Part shown: piece by piece, positions 63,380-64,000 of the stretch
How the letters are laid out: each line of letters begins with the position of its first letter
How positions within the stretch are numbered: position 1 is the stretch's first letter
Made by a program: the position numbers and the translations under genes
Assembly (NCBI GenBank): GCA_014281115.1
Contig: JACONQ010000012.1
Location: 2,542,001-2,606,000, forward strand
Source of the DNA: Laburnicola sp. R22_1
Taxonomy: Eukaryota; Ascomycota; Dothideomycetes; Pleosporales; Didymosphaeriaceae
Length of the DNA stretch: 64,000 nt
Reading direction: 5' to 3'
The notes under the pieces: model-generated
What the model was told of the DNA's origin: nothing
Database searches by the model: none
Seen by the model: the letters and a program-made list of their open reading frames with translations, nothing else

Positions 63380-64000
63380 ATGCACTATTGGATGGCACTT
63401 CAGGGATGGAAACTTCCCTATCGCGCGCTACCAAGTAATGCTGAAGGGGTCGAAATGAGATTGCTGGACATGGACAAGAAGTCGAGGGCGATTATCGACT
63501 ACAACGTCCTAGATCCACACAGCAATACGACCCCGACGCCTCCCATCCGAACCCCTCCCCGCTCTTTTCCTACGCTCGACGAGAGCACTGTGGAGGAGCC
63601 TTCTAACAATATACATCTCTCGCTGGCCACGGCGAGGACTCGGGCGGCTGACGAGAATGCGGTAAGACGCAAGAGAAACGCGGAGGATGGAGGCGCTGGC
63701 GATGCCCTCGATAAGGGTATCAAATTGATCACGGCGAGCACTATGCAGCAGTTAGCACAAATTCAATCCTCTCAGCATCGTCCTCCAGATGTATTGGGGC
63801 CAGGAAACACGACAAACATGAACTGGTAGCCTCTAACTTACGATAACATGGCCGAGCTGTCATACCAAAGGTGGCACTTCTTCGATTACTGGAAGTCTAA
63901 GGCATTTACGCAGCAGGTTCCGGACATCCAGAAAGTGCTTTTCGACGTCTTAAAAGGCGGTCGGATTGAACTCATTATGCTCATTACTCCCTCAGACACT
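63380..64000 (+). pseudogene. Partial hypothetical gene running off the window
   Basis: 149 codons from ATG 63380 (MHYWMALQGWKLPYRALPSN) with a low-complexity middle (TPTPPIRTPPRSFP). A TAG at 63827-63829 follows NMNW, after which the same frame stays open to the window end (MAELSYQRWHFFDYWKSKAF). The single TAG fits CAG or TGG mutated, or a missed intron. No domain is recognised. Confidence 0.45.

Overview
The window looks like nuclear DNA of a filamentous ascomycete (Pezizomycotina). It carries Fot1/pogo and hAT transposons, HET/ankyrin/WD40/TPR incompatibility-type proteins, an OrsD-like zinc-finger protein and a fungal PD-(D/E)XK-like protein. Many reading frames are broken by C-to-T or G-to-A nonsense changes of the kind left by repeat-induced point mutation (RIP), and there is one long AT-rich block. 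I see no bacterial operons, rRNA, convincing tRNA or CRISPR. The species cannot be named from sequence alone. The layout is that of an accessory, repeat-rich compartment with a few intact genes among transposon debris.

Region by region. 0-4.3 kb: a complete pogo element (TA target duplication, 44-bp inverted repeats, three nonsense codons), then a TPR/ankyrin relic cut by the 5' end of a second pogo element. 4.4-9.1 kb: a decayed unknown gene, featureless DNA, and a small intact cysteine-containing gene. 9.27-14.12 kb: a pair of 48-bp inverted repeats flanked by TA that may bound an undescribed 4.85-kb element holding decayed minus-strand coding sequence. 14.4-16.3 kb: an intact ankyrin-repeat protein. 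16.6-19 kb: a pogo relic split by a 237-bp MITE, palindromes, and a zinc alcohol dehydrogenase pseudogene. 19-22 kb: GC-rich DNA without a firm gene call. 22.5-24.3 kb: an intact trypsin-fold protein with a complete His/Asp/Ser triad. 26.3-29.4 kb: a WD40 tail, a probable two-exon membrane protein, and a mosaic of inverted repeats.

30.1-34.3 kb: a HET-domain gene with three clustered nonsense codons, followed by an uninterrupted array of about 33 near-identical repeats of about 31 residues. 35-36.5 kb: a PD-(D/E)XK-like pseudogene. 36.9-38.9 kb: a RIP-degraded DNA transposon with 86-bp inverted repeats, into which an unmutated solo LTR inserted later. 39.1-42.4 kb: hAT element 1 with a perfect 8-bp duplication, inserted into an older minus-strand reading frame; a 201-bp hAT-type MITE follows. 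44-49.2 kb: a badly damaged large gene and an OrsD-like gene cut off exactly at the end of hAT element 2 (49.2-52.3 kb). 53.2-56 kb: an intact JmjC-domain gene. 56.6-62.8 kb: a 5'-truncated pogo copy and a full-length pogo copy interrupted in its transposase by a second, different pogo element. The last kilobase has a MITE-like inverted repeat and a partial gene.

Most sequence records successive transposon insertions and mutation. The intact or nearly intact non-transposon genes (ankyrin protein, protease-fold protein, membrane protein, HET-repeat array, JmjC protein) include several of the types found in fungal self/non-self recognition and chromatin regulation. Apart from proximity, I see no direct evidence that they form one pathway.
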